NCBI GenBank assembly: GCA_029237695.1
Contig: CM055265.1
Span: 46,747,056-46,811,055, forward strand
Length of the DNA stretch: 64,000 bases
Reading direction: 5' to 3'
DNA from: Conchocele bisecta
Lineage: Eukaryota; Mollusca; Bivalvia; Lucinida; Thyasiridae
Both the position numbers and the translations under genes were made by a program. This document shows, piece by piece, positions 9,901 to 23,052 of this stretch (the stretch's first letter is position 1; every line of letters begins with the position of its first letter). The notes beneath the pieces were generated by a model that did no database searches, was not told the origin of the DNA, and worked only from the letters and a program-made list of their open reading frames with translations.

Positions 9901-12900
9901 AACCAGGGGTTGAGGGAGCCTGGTACTGGTGGTTGGGGTTGTAAGGGTTGATTGGGTCCAAGTACAAACCGTATGTTATACGGTCGGTCACAATGTTGTG
10001 GAAACAGGGGTTTGAGGAAGCTTTGTACTTGTGGGTTGGGTGAGGTTCCAGGTTTACACCGGTTATGGGGTATACCATTCGGTCACAATGTGAAACAGGG
10101 GTTTGAGAGCTGTACTGTGTTGGGTTTGTAGGGTTGATGGGTCCCAGTACACCGTATGTATACGTTGGTCACCAAATTTGAGAAACAGGGTTTGAGAGCT
10201 TGGTACTGTGGGTTTGGTTTGTAGGTTTGGATGGTCCAGTACACCGATATGGTAATAAACGTTGGTCCAACCAATGTGGAAACAAGGGGTTTGAGAGCTG
10301 TAACCTTGTGGTTGGGTTGGGTAGTTGATGGGTTCCAAGTAACAACCGAATTGTATTACCGTCCGAGGTCACAATGGTGAAACAGGGGTTTGAGAAGCCT
10401 GAACCTGTGTTGGTGGGGTTTAGGTGATGGGTTCCAGGTTACCATCCGTATGTATACGTCGGTTCAAAACAATTGTGAAACCGGGTTTTTAGAGGCCATT
10501 ACTGTGTAGGGTTGTAGGGGTTTGAATTGGTCCAGGGTACCCGTAAATGTATACGTCCGGTCACAATGTTGAAACCAGGGGTTTGAGAGCCTTACCTTGG
10601 GTTGGGTTTAGGTTGAAGGGTCCAGAACACCGTATGTATACGTCGTCCCACAATTGTGAAACAGGGGTTTGAGACTGTACCATGTTGGGTTGTAGGTAGA
10701 TGGGTCCAGTACACCCGTATGAATACAATTCGGGGTTTCACCAATGTGAAAACATGGTTTGAGAGCTGGGTACCAATGTTGGGGTTTTGTAAAGGGTTTG
10801 ATGGGTCCAGTACACCGTATGTATACGTTTGGGGTCACAAGTTGAAACCAGGTGGAAGAAACGGGTTTACAAGTTGGGTTGAGGTTGAAGGGTCCAGTAC
10901 ACGATGGGTTAATAAACGTTTTTTTGACACATGGTTGAACCAGGGGTGGAGAGCTGTACAATGTTGGGTTGTAAGGTTTGTTTTGATCCACACCGTAGTA
11001 TACTCGGGTCACAATTTGAAACCAGGGGTTTTGAGAGCTGTACCTTGGGTTGTTGGGTTGATGGGTCCAGTAACACCGTAGTATACATCGGTCACAATGT
11101 GAAACAGGGGTTTGAGAGCGTACTTGTGGTTGGGTTGTAGGTTGATGGGGTCCAAGTTTAACCACCGATGTATACGTCGGTCACAAATGGGGTTTGAAAG
11201 TTGGGTTGGGAATTTGATGGTCCAGTACACCGTATGAATACTCGGGGTTCCCACCATGTGGGCCAACAGTTTTGAGGCTGTACCATGGTTGGGTTTGGTT
11301 TTAGGTTGATGGGGTCCCATAAACACCGTAATGGTATAAACGGGGTTGGTCACATGTGAAACAGGGGTTTGAGAGCTTTTGTTACCATTTTGGGTTTTGT
11401 AGGTTTTAATTGGGTCCCAGTACACCGAATGTAATAACGTCGTCCGGGCCAATGTGAAACAGGGTTTGGGAGAGCTGTACCAATTAGGGATGTAGGTTGA
11501 TTGTCAGTTAACACGGTTTTAATGTATTAAATGGTTGTCACATTGTGAAAACCAGTGAAGAGGCTGTACTTTGTGTGGGTTGGGTTAAGGTTGGTGGGGT
11601 CCAGTACCCCACGGAATGGTATTATGTCTGTCACAATGTGGAAACTGGGTGAGAAGCTGTACTTGTATTGGGTTGGGTTAGGTTGGATGGGGTCCAGACA
11701 ACCGTTATGTATATATCGTTCAACAATGTGAAACAGGGGTTTGAGGACCGTACCATGATGGGTTGTAGGTTGATGGGTCCAGTACACCGTATGTTATACT
11801 TGGTCACAATGTTGAAACAGGTTTGAGAGCCGACCATTTGGGTTGGGTTTGTAAGTGATGGGTCCTGGTTCACCGTATTTTGTTTATAACATCCGACACC
11901 ATGTGACAAAAGGGGTTTGAGAAGCCGTACCATTGGGTTGGGTTTAGGTTGAATGGGTCCAGTACAAACCGTAATTGTATAATTAATCCGTCCAACCATG
12001 TGAAACAGGTTGGGTTTTGAGAGCCGTACCATGTTGGGTTTAGTGATGGGGTCCAGTACACCGTAAGTATATGTTGGGTTTCACCATTGGTGAAACAGGG
12101 GTTTGGGAGAGTCCGAAACATTTTGTTGGGTTGTAGGGTTTGATGGGTCCAGTACACCGTATGTACGTTTGGGTTTCAAAATTGTTGACAGGGTGAGAGC
12201 TGTACATTGTTGGGTTTGTAGGTTTGATGGGGTCCATACCACCGTTATGTTTATACCGGGTCCGTCACAATGTTGAAATGGGGTTTGAGAGCCGTACCAT
12301 GTTGGGTTGTAGATTTGTGTCTAGTACCACTGTATTGTATACCGTCGGTCACAATGTGAAACAGGGGTTTTGAGAGCTGTACCATGTTTGGGGTTGTAGG
12401 TTTGATGGTCCACCGACACCGTATGTATACGATTTAAAGGAGTCCACCAAAAGAAACAGGGGTAAGAGAGAGCTGTACTGGTTGTTTGGGTTGTAGTTGA
12501 ATGTCCAGGGTTTACACCGTAATGTTATACCATCGCAAACAATTTTGTGAAACCAGGGTGAGAGCTGGTCAATGTTGGGTTGGTAGTGAATGGGTTCCCA
12601 GTACACCCGTATGTATACATCGGGTCACAAATGTGAAACAGGGGTTTGAAGAGCTGTACCATGTTGGGTTGTAGGTTTATGGGTCCCAGTACCCGTATTG
12701 GGTTATACGGGTTGGTCCAATGTGAAACAGTAGAAAGGAACAGTAAACATGTTGGGGTGTTAGGTTGATGGGTCCGTACACCTAGTATACATGTCCACAA
12801 TGTGAAACAGGGGTTTGAGGGAACTGTAACCATGTTTGGTTGGTTAGGTTAAGGGTCCCAGGGGTACACGATTGGTATACATCCGTCGGCCCCCAAACAT

Positions 12901-15900
12901 TGTGGAAACAGGGGTGAGAGCTTGGTACAATTTGGGGTTTTAGGGTTGAAGGGTTTGATGGGACAGTCAACGTATGGTAATACGTTTGCAACAATTTGAA
13001 ACAGGGGTTTGAGAGGCTGTACCCATTTGTTGGATTGTAGGTTGATGTCCAGTACCCCGTATGTAACTCGTCACATGTGGAAACAGGGGTTTTGAGACTG
13101 TTACCTTGTTGGGTTTATGGATGGGTCCAGTAACACGGTAATGGGGTTATACATAGTCACAATGTGATACAGGGGTTTGAGAACGTAACCAAGTTGGGTT
13201 TGAGGTTAATTGGGTCCAGTACAACCGTATGTAATACATCGTTCACAATGTTAAACCAGGGGTTTGAGAACCGTACCAATTTGGGTTGTAGTTGATTGGG
13301 TCCAGTACACCGTAATGTATACTTGGTCACTGTTAAACAGGGGTTTGAGAGCTTGTAACCTGTTGGGTTGTAGGTAGATGGGTCCAGAACCACCAGAATT
13401 TATATGTCGTCCCACCAATGTGGAAACGGGGTTTGAGAGCTGACCTGTTGGGATTTGTAGGTTGATGGGTCCAGTAACAACCGTATGTATACATAGGTCA
13501 CAATGGTGAAACAGGGGTTTAGAGCCGACCATGTTTTGGGTTGATTAGGGTTGAAGGTCAAAAAACCGTATGTTATACGTTGGTCACCAATGGGAAACAG
13601 GGTTTTGAGAGCCGTACCATTGTTGGGTTGTAGGTTGATGGGCCCCAGTTCCACCGTATGTAAACCTCGGTCACAAATTGAAAAGGGTTTGAGTGCCGGA
13701 CCATGTTGGGTTTGAAAGTTTTATGGGTCCAGTAACAACCGTATTTAAACATTGGTCACAATGTTAAAAACAGGGGTTTGAGAGCCGAAACCAATTGGTT
13801 TGGGTTTTAGGTTGATGGGTCCAGTACACCGTATTATACGTTTGTCACAAATGTTAAACAGGGGTTTGAGAGTGTACCATTTGGGTGTTTAGATGATGGG
13901 TCCAGGGGTACACCGTTATGTATACGTCGGTCACAATTTTGAAACAGGGGTTGAGAGCTGTACACTGTTATTTGTAGTTGATGGGTCCAGGGGTAGCACC
14001 GTTATGGTATACCTTCTGTCACAATGTGAAACAGGGGGTTTTGAGAGCTGTACATGGGTGTTGGTTGTAGGTTTATGGGTCCCAGTACACCGTATGTATA
14101 CGTCGGTCACAATGTGAAACAGGGTTTGAGAGCGTTGGACATGTGGGGTTTAGGGTATAGGTTGATGGTCCAGTACACCGTATGTATTACGTGGTCACAT
14201 GTGAAACAGGGGTGGGGTTTGAGAACTGTACATTGTTGGGGTTGTAGGTTAATGGGTTCCAGTACAAACCGTATGTAACATCGTCACATTGTTGAAACGG
14301 GTTTGAGAGCGTACCATGTATTGGGGTTTGTAGGTTTGATGGGTCCAGTACACCGTAAATGTATCGTCGTCACATAGTGGGAAACAGGGGTGATGAAAGC
14401 AGGGGTTTGAGAGCTTGTACTGTTGTTTGGGTTGTTAGGTGATGGGTTCCATACCACCGGATGTATACGTTGGTCACAATGTGAAACAGGGGTTTTGATA
14501 CTGTACATGTTGGGGTTGTAGGTTTGATGGGTCCAGTACAACGTATTGTAATATCGGTCACAAGTGAAACATGGGTTTGAGAGCAGTACCATGTTGGTTT
14601 AGGTTGATGGGTCCAGTACAAACACGATGTATACATAAGGCGTTTGGACACAAATGTGAAACAGGGTTTGAGAACCGTACCATGTTGGGTTGAAGGATTG
14701 ATGGTGTCCAGTACACCGTATGTTATACCTCGGTCACCAATGTGAAACAGGGGTTTGAGAACCGTGACCATGGTTTTGGGTTGTAGGCTATGATGGGTCC
14801 AGTACATACCCGTATGATAATACGATCGGTCACACAATGTGAAACAGGGGTTTGTTGAAGAGCTTTACCATGTTGGGTTGTCGGTTGATGGGTCCAGTAC
14901 AAAATACCGTATGAATACGTCGGTCACAATAGTGAAACAGGGGTTTTTGTGAGATCCTGTACCATGGGTTAAATTTTTTATATTTATGGGTTGTAGGTTG
15001 ATGGGATCCCAGTACAACCGTGATGTATACCGTCGGGTCACTAATGTGAAAACAGGGGTGTTGAAGAGCTGTACCATGTTGGGTGTAGGTTGATGGTCCA
15101 ATACACAACCTAACACCGTATGTATAGGCGCCTGTCACAATGAGAAACAAGGGGTTTTGAGAGGCCTCCGTACCATGTTGGGGTTGTAGGTTGATGGGTC
15201 CAGTACAGACCTGTATGTATAATATACGTCGGGTCACAAAAATAAAAAACAAAAAGTGAAACAGGGGTATGAGAGCTTGAACCATGTTGGGTTGTAGGTT
15301 GATGGGTCCAGTACACCGTATGTATACGTTGGTCACAATGTGAAACAGGGGTTTGAGAACTGTACCATGTTGGGTTGTAGGTTGATGGGTCCAGTACACC
15401 GTATGTATACGTCGGTCACAATGTGAAACAGGGGTTTGAGAGCTTGTACCATGTGTTGGGTAGGTTGATGGGTCCAGTACACCGTATGTATAGTCAGGTC
15501 ACAATGGTGAAACTGTTGAGAAACCGTACATGTTAGGGTTTGTAGGTTTGATGGGTTCAGTAACAGATGTATACTCGGTCAACAATGTGACTTTGGGGTT
15601 TGGGACCGTACCATGGTTGGGTTTGTAGGTTGATGGGTCCAGTACACCGTATGTATACGTCGGTCACAATGTGAAACAGGGGTTTGAGAGCTGTACCATG
15701 TTGGGTTGTAGGTTGATGAGGGTCCAGTCCCACCCGTAATGTATACGTCGGTTCACAATGTGAAACAGGGGTTTGAGAGCTGTACCATGTTGGGTTGTAG
15801 GGTTGATGGGTCCAGTTACACCGTAAGTTATACGTGGTCACAAATGTGAAAACAGGGGTTTTTGAGAACCTTGTACCAGGTTGGGTTGTGGTTGAAAAAT

Positions 15901-18900
15901 GGGTCCAGGGGTACCAGTTTATGTATACGTTCGTCATGTGAAACAGGGGTTTGTTGGAACCGTCCATGTTGGGTTGTAGGTGGGATCGGGTCCAGTACAC
16001 CGTATGTATACGTCGGTCACAAATGTGAAACAGGGGGTTTGAGACTGTACCATGTTGGGTTTGTAGGTTGATGGTCCAGTACACCGTTGTATACGTTGGT
16101 CACAATGTGAAAACAGGGGGTGAGAGCTGTTCCAATGGTTTGGGTTGTAGGGTTGATGGGTCCAGTACACCGTTTTGTATAGTTCGGGTCACAATGTGAA
16201 AAAACAGGGGTTTGAGGGGCTGTACTGTGTTGGGTTTGATGGGTCCAGTACACCCGAATGTATACTTCGTCACAATGTTGAAAACGGGGTTTGGAGGGCT
16301 TGTACTGTGTTGGGTTGTAGTGATGGGTTCCAGTGACCGTATGTTATACGTTTGGTCACAATGTGAAACAGGGGTTTTTGAGAGTCTGTTACTGTGTTGG
16401 GTTGTAGGTTGATGGGTCAGTACAAACGTATGTATAGTCGGTCACATGTGAAACAGGGGTTTGAGAGCTGTTTACTGTGTTGGGTTGTAGGTTGGATGGG
16501 TCCAGTACACCGTATGTATACGTCGGTCACAATGTGAAACAGGGGTTTGAGAGCTGTACCATGTTGGGTTGTAGGTTGATGGGTCCAGGTACACCGTTAT
16601 GTATACGTCTGGTCACAATGTGAAAACGGGGTTTGAGAGCTGTTACTGTTGGGTTGTAGGTTGATTTGGGTTCCAGTTAACACCATTTGTATACTCCGGG
16701 TCCACAATGTGAAAAACAGGGGTTGAAGAGCTGTACAATGTTTGGTTGTAGGTTGTGGGTCCAGTACACCGTATGTACGTTGGTCACAATGTGAAACAGG
16801 GGTTTGAGAACTTTACCATGTTGGGTTGTAGGTTGATGGGGGGTTCCCCCCCCCCAGTACACCGTTTAGTTACATCGGTCACAAATTGTGAAACTGGGGT
16901 TTTGAGACCGTACCATGTTGGGTTGTAGGTTGATGGGTCCATTACACCGTATGTATACGTTTCGGGGGTCACAATGTGATTAAACAGGGGTTTGAGAGCT
17001 GTACCATGTTGGGTTGTTAGGTGTTGATGGGTCCAGTACACCGTATGTATACGTCGGTCACAATGTGAAACAGGGGTTTGAGAGCTGTACCTGTTGGGTT
17101 GTAGGGCTTGATGTATCAGTAACACCGTATTGTTATCGGGTCCGTCACAATGTGGAAACATGGGGTCGGGGGAGGCTGTCCATTGGTTGGGTTTGTAGGT
17201 TGGGGGTTCCATACACCGTATGATACGTTGGTCACATTGTGAAACAGGGGTTTGAGAGCGTACTGTTGGGTTGTAGGTTGATGGGTCCAGTACACCCGTT
17301 ATGTTATAGGTCGTCAGCAATTGGGTGTGGGACAGGGGTGATGAGGCTTGTAAAACCATTTGTTGGGTTGTTAGGGTTGAGGGTCCAGTGCACCGTATGT
17401 ATACGTTGGTCACAATGTGAAAACAGGGGTTTTGAGAGCTGTTACCTGTGTTGGGGTTGTAGGTTGGATGGGTCCAGTACACCGTATGTATACGTTTGGT
17501 CACAATGTGAAACAGGGGTTTGAGAGCTGTACTGTGTGGGTTGATGGGTTCCAGTACACCTAGTGGATCTCGGTCCACAATTGTGAAAACAGGGGTTTGG
17601 AGGCTCCTTGTACTGTGTTGGGTTGTAGGTTGATGGGTCAGTCACGTTATGTATTTAAGTCGGTCCACAATGGTGAAACGGGGGTTTGAGAGCTGTACTG
17701 TGTGGGTTGTAGGTGATGGGTCCAGTACACCGTATGAATACGTCGGTCACAAATGTGAAACAGGGGGTTTGAGAGCTGTACTGTGTTGGGTTGTAGGTTG
17801 ATGGGTCCAGTACACCTATGTAATAAAGTTTCGGTCACAAGTGGAAACAGGGGTTTGAGAACTTGTACATGTTGGGTTGTTGGTTGAATTGGTCCAATTA
17901 CGTTATGATACATCGGTCACAATTTGAAACAGGGGTTTGAGAGCTGTACCATGTTGGGTTGTAGGTTGATGAGGGTTCCAGTACACCGTTTGTATACGGT
18001 TGGTCACAATGTAAAAAACGGGGTTTGAGAACCGTACCATGTTGGGTTGTAGGTTGATGGGTCCAGGTCACCGTTAAGTTTTCTTGGTCCACAATGTGAA
18101 ACAGGGGTTTGAGAATCTGTACCATGTTGGGTTGTTGGTTGATTTGGGTCCAGTAAACCGGGTATACGTCAGGGTCACAATGGGGTTTGATAGGGGGTTG
18201 TGGGAGCTGGACTTGGGTTTGGGGTTGTATGGTGATGGGTCCAGTACACCGAGTATACGTCGGGTCACAGGGTGAAACAGGGGTTGGTTGGAAGAGGGGT
18301 GTACCATGTTTGGGTTGTAGGTTGATGGGTCCAGTACACCGTTGTATTCGTGGTTCACAATTGTGAAACCAGGGGTTTGAGAGCCTGTACCATGTTGGGT
18401 TTTGTAGGTTATTGGGTCCAATACACCGTATGTATAGGGTCCTGTAAACAATGTTGATCTTGGGTGAGAGGGCCGTACCATGTTGGGTTGGTAAGGTGAA
18501 TTGGGAGTTAAACGTTTTGTTTAGTCCGGGTCAACCATTGTGGACTGGGGTTTGAGGGGTTTTTGAGAGCTGTATGTTGGGGTTGTAGGTGATGGGTCCA
18601 GTACACCGTTATGTATTACTGGTCCAATGTGAAAAACGGGGTTGAGAGCCGTACCTTGTTGGGTTGTAGGTTGATGGGTCCGTACACCTATGGTACGTTG
18701 GTCACAAATGTTGGAAACAGTGGGGAGGCTGTTTGGGTTGTTGGGTTGATGGGTCCGTTCACCGAATGTCCATCGGTCACAATGGTGAAATGGGGTTGAG
18801 AGCGTACTGTTGGGTTGGTAGGTTGTGGGTCCAGTACCGTATGTATTTATTGGTCACAATTTGTGAAAACAGGGGTTTGGAAGAGTGTACTGTTGGGTTG

Positions 18901-21900
18901 TAGGTTGATGGGTCCAGAACCCGTATTGTATAGTTTGGTCACATGTTGAAACAGGGGTTTGAGAGCCGTTCCATCGTTGGGTTGTAGGTTGATGGGTCCA
19001 GTACAACCGTTGAATAAGTTGGTCACAATGTGAAAAAGGGGGTTTGAGAGCTGTAAACCATGTTGGGTTGTTAGGTTTGATGGGTAAGTACACTATGTAT
19101 AGGTCGGTCAATGTGAAATGGGTTTGAGAGCCGTCCTTGTTGGGTTGTAGGTTGATTGTATAGTCACTGTATGTATCGGTCGGGGTCAACCAATGTGACT
19201 GTTTGAGCTGTACATGTTGGGTTGTAGGTTGATTGGGTCCACCTACACCGTATGTTTACGTCAAGTCACAATGTGAAACAGGGGTTTGAGAGCTGTACTG
19301 TTGTTGGTTGTAGGTTGATTGGGTCCAGTAACACCGTATGTATACATCGTCACCATGTGAAACAGGGGTTTTGAGAGCTGTACCATTTTGGGTTGTAGGT
19401 TGATGGGTCGTACACCGTTATGTATAATCGGTTCACCAATGTTGAAACAGGGGTTTTGAGCTGTACCATGTTGGGGTTGTGGTTGATGGGTCCAGTACAC
19501 GTTTTTAATTAATAAGTTGTCACAATGTGAAACAGGGGGTTTGAGAACTGTACCATGTTGGGTTGTAGGTTGGATGGGTCCAGTACACGTATGTATACGT
19601 TTGGTCAAATGTGAAACAGGGGTTTGAGAAACTGTACCATGTTGGGGTGTTAATTATAATGTAAACCGTTTATGTATACATCGGTCAACAATGTGAGGGG
19701 TTTGAGAAGCCTGTAACATGTTGGGTTGTGGTTGATGGGTCCAGTACACCGTATGTACGTTGTCACAATGTTTTGAGGGGTTTGAGGCTGTTACATTGTT
19801 GGGTTGTAGGTTGATGGGTCCAGTACACCGTATGTATACGTCGGTTCACAAGTGAAACAGGTTTGAGGAGCTGTTGTGTTGGGTTGGGATGGTCCAGTAC
19901 ACGAATGTATAACCATCGTCCACATGTGGAAACAGGGGTGAGAGCTGTACGTGTTGGGTTTGTAGGTTGGATGTTCAGTGCACCGTATGTAATAGTTGGT
20001 CACAATGTGAAACAGGGGTTTGAGGCTGTACGGTGTTGGGTTGTAGGGTTTGATGGGTCCAGTACACCGTTATGTACGTTGGTCACAATGTGAAACAGGG
20101 GTTTGGAGCTGTACTGTGTTGGGTTGTAGGTGAGGGGTCAGTACACCGTATGTATTCGTCGGTCCACAAAGTGAACAGGGGTTGTGAGGGGGAACTGTAC
20201 TGTGTTGGGGTTTGTAGGGTTGGATGTCCAGACACCGTATGTTTATTACGTCGGTCACAATGTGAAAAGGGTTTGAGAGCTGTAAGTTGTTGGGTTGTAG
20301 GTTGTGGGTTCCAGTACACCGTATGTATACGTCGGTTCACAATTGTAGAAAACAGGGGTTTGGAGCCTGTACCTGTGTTGGGTTGTAGGTTGATGGGGTC
20401 CAGTACACCGTTTGTATTACGTCGGTCACCAAGTGAAAACAGGGGTTTGAGAAACTTTACCATGTTGGGGGTTGTTGGTTGATGGGTCCAGTACAACGTA
20501 TGTATACATCGGGCACAATGTGAAACGTTGGAGAGCGTACCATTGTTGGGTTGTAGGTTGATGGGTCCCAGTACACCGTATGTATCGTTGGTCACAATGT
20601 GGAAACAGGGGTTTGAGAACGTTCCATGTTGGGTTGTAGGTTGATGGGTCCAGTACACCGTTGTATACACGGTCACAATGTGAAACAGGGGTTTGAGAAC
20701 CGTACCATGTTGGGTTGTTAGGTTGATGGGTTCCAGTACACGTATGTATACGTCCGGTCAAATGTGAAAAAGGGGTTTGAGAAGCTGTACCATGTTGGGT
20801 TGTAGGTTGATGGGTCCAGTACACCGTTATGTATACGTCGGGTAACAATGTGAACGGGGTTTGAGAGCTGTAACCATGTTTGGGGTTGTTGGTTGATGGG
20901 TCCTACACCGTATGTATACGTCGGTCACAATGTTGAAAAGGGGTTTGAGGCTGTACCATGTTGGGTTGTAGGTTGAGGGTCCAATACACGTATTAAACGT
21001 CCTGTCACAATGTGAAACAGTGGAGCCGTACCATGTTGGGTTGTCGGTTGATGGGTTCCATACACCGGATGTATACGTCGGTCCACAATGTGAAAACCGG
21101 GGTTTTTGAGGCTGTACCATGTTGGGTTGTAGGTTGATGGGTCAGTACAAGTATGTATAAACGTTGGTCACAATGTGGAAACAGGGGTTTGAGAGCTTGT
21201 AACCATGTTGGGTTGTAGGTTGATGGGTCAGTACACGTATGTATTCGTCGGTCACAATGTGGAAACGGGGTTTGAGCTGTACTTGTGTTGGGTTGATGGG
21301 TCCGTACACCGTATGTTACATCGGTACATTGTGGGAAAAACAGTTGAGAGGGCTTGTACTGTGTTTGGGGTTGTAGGTTGTTGGGTCCAGTGCACCCGTA
21401 TGTATCCGTTGGTTCCACAATGTTGAAAACCAGGGGGTTTGAGGAGTGTACTGTTTGGGTTGTAGGTTGGATGGGTCCAGTAAACCGTTATGTATCGTTG
21501 GTCAACAATGTGACAGGGGTTTGAGGAGTTTTTCTGTGTTGGGTTTGTGTTTGTTGTGGGTCCAGTACAAAGTATGGTTTTTTTTTAAAAAATTTACTTT
21601 TCCGGGGGGGGGTAACAATGTCAGGGGTTTGAGAGCTGTCTGTGTTGGGGTTGTAGGTTGATGGGTCCAGTACCCGGATGTATAGTTTTTTCTTCACAAT
21701 GTGAAACCGGGGTTTGAGAAGTGTACTGGTTGGGTTGTAGGTTGAATGGTCCAGTACACGTATGTATACGTCGGGTCCAATGTGAAAACAGGTTTGAGGG
21801 TGTACTGTGTTGGGGTTGTAGGTTGATGGGTCCAGTTCGTATGTATACGTCGGTCACCATGTGAAACAGGGGTTTGAGATGTACATGTTGGGTTGTAGGT

Positions 21901-22707
21901 TTGGTGGGTCCAGTAACCGTTTATGGTATAAAAGTGGTCACAATTGTGAAACAGGGGTTTGAGGCTTGTACCATGTTGGGTTGTAAAGGTGATGGGTCCA
22001 GTACACCGTATGTATTCGTTGGTCACAATGTGGGTAAACAGGGGTTTGAGAACGTACCTTGTTGGGTTTGTATTTGATGGGTCCAGTACACCGTATGTAT
22101 TACATCGGTCACAATGTGAAAAAAGGGGTTTGAGAACCGTTACCGGGTTGGGTTGGGTTGATGGTCCAGCCACCGTATGTATACGTCGGGCACAATTGTG
22201 AAACAGTTTTGAGAGCTGTTGAACCATGTTGGGGTTGTAGGTTGAGGGTCCAGTACAACCGTATGTATCGCGGTCACAAATGTTGAAAACAGGGGTGAGA
22301 GCTGTACATGGTTGGGTTGTGGTTGATGGGTCCAGTAACCGTATGTACGTCGGGGTTTCACAATGTGAAAAAGGGTTTGAGAGCTGTTACCATGTTGGGT
22401 TGTAGGTTGAATGGGTCCAATAACCGTTTGGTTTACGTCCTGTCACAATGTGAAACAGGGGGTTTGAGGAGCGTTACAATGTTGGGTTTGTAGGTTGATG
22501 GGTCCGTACCGTTTGTTATTTCGTTGGTCACAATGTGAAAAGGGGTTTGAGAGCTGTACATGTTGGGTTGTAGGTTGATGGGTCAGTCAAGTATGTATAC
22601 ATCGGTCGCAATGTGAAACAGGGGTTTGAGAGCTGTACCATGTTGGGTTGTAGGTTGATGGGTCCAGTACACCGTATGTATATGTCGTTCGCAATGTGAA
22701 ATGGGAA
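3965..22707 (+). repeat. 83-bp minisatellite filling the ACP7 intron (about 225 units)
   Basis: The basic unit is 83 bp: GTATGTATACGTCGGTCACA, then AATGTGAAACAGGGG, a 30-bp block GTTTGAGAGC...TTGTAG, then GTTGATGGGTCCAGTACACC. A roughly 73-bp variant lacks the GTAGGTTGGG segment. The first unit starts at the real donor of the preceding exon, and each unit repeats that donor context (AGTACACC then GTATGT). The 30-bp block is clearly related to the 31-bp unit upstream. At 18.7 kb this would be about 225 units. 3965-5850 and short islands (about 7400-7740, 15310-15450, 16495-16600, 22590-22700) are clean. The rest is full of one-base gains and losses, most severe around 9.5-13 kb, which looks like uncorrected long-read consensus. 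Minus-strand open frames here, up to 264 codons, are repeat translations. Confidence 0.93.
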
Positions 22708-23052
22708 TATTTAGTTTGTGACCAGTGCAGATGCGCAGTCTGATCATGGACTACTCTGCTCGCAATTGCCTAGGAAGTTTTTCATTGCATGTAGAAAAAC
22801 AATGAAATTTATTGGCTGCATGTGTGTGCACAATTATCATAGGCATGTCTGATAGTGATCTGCACTGTTCGTCATTCCATTAATGAAACAGGTGAAATAT
22901 GGATTTGACTGTTAACCTGGCATGACATGACTTTAGCTGTTAACCACCATTAAATAAATATTTCTTTTTGAAAATACAAATTTGTTTTGTGAGGGAAATT
23001 AGAAAAATTGACAGAAATTATTTTGAAGCACTTGTTCCATTTATTCCTGTAG
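22708..23052 (+). other. End of the large ACP7 intron with a dispersed repeat fragment
   Basis: After the array, 22715-22890 resembles pieces of MITE family B (GACCAGTGCAGATGCGCAG, TCGTCATTCCATTAATGAAA). The intron ends with TTTATTCCTGTAG at 23040-23052, the acceptor for the last coding exon. No branch-site claim is made. Confidence 0.55.

Noticed and set aside
3871..22361. Many open reading frames of 60-264 codons on both strands, with Thr/Pro/His-rich repeated peptides
   Set aside because: They are translations of the 83-bp repeat. Three units (249 bp) return to the same frame, giving an 83-residue peptide period, and most stops come from a single TGTGA per unit. No conserved domain, and both strands behave alike.
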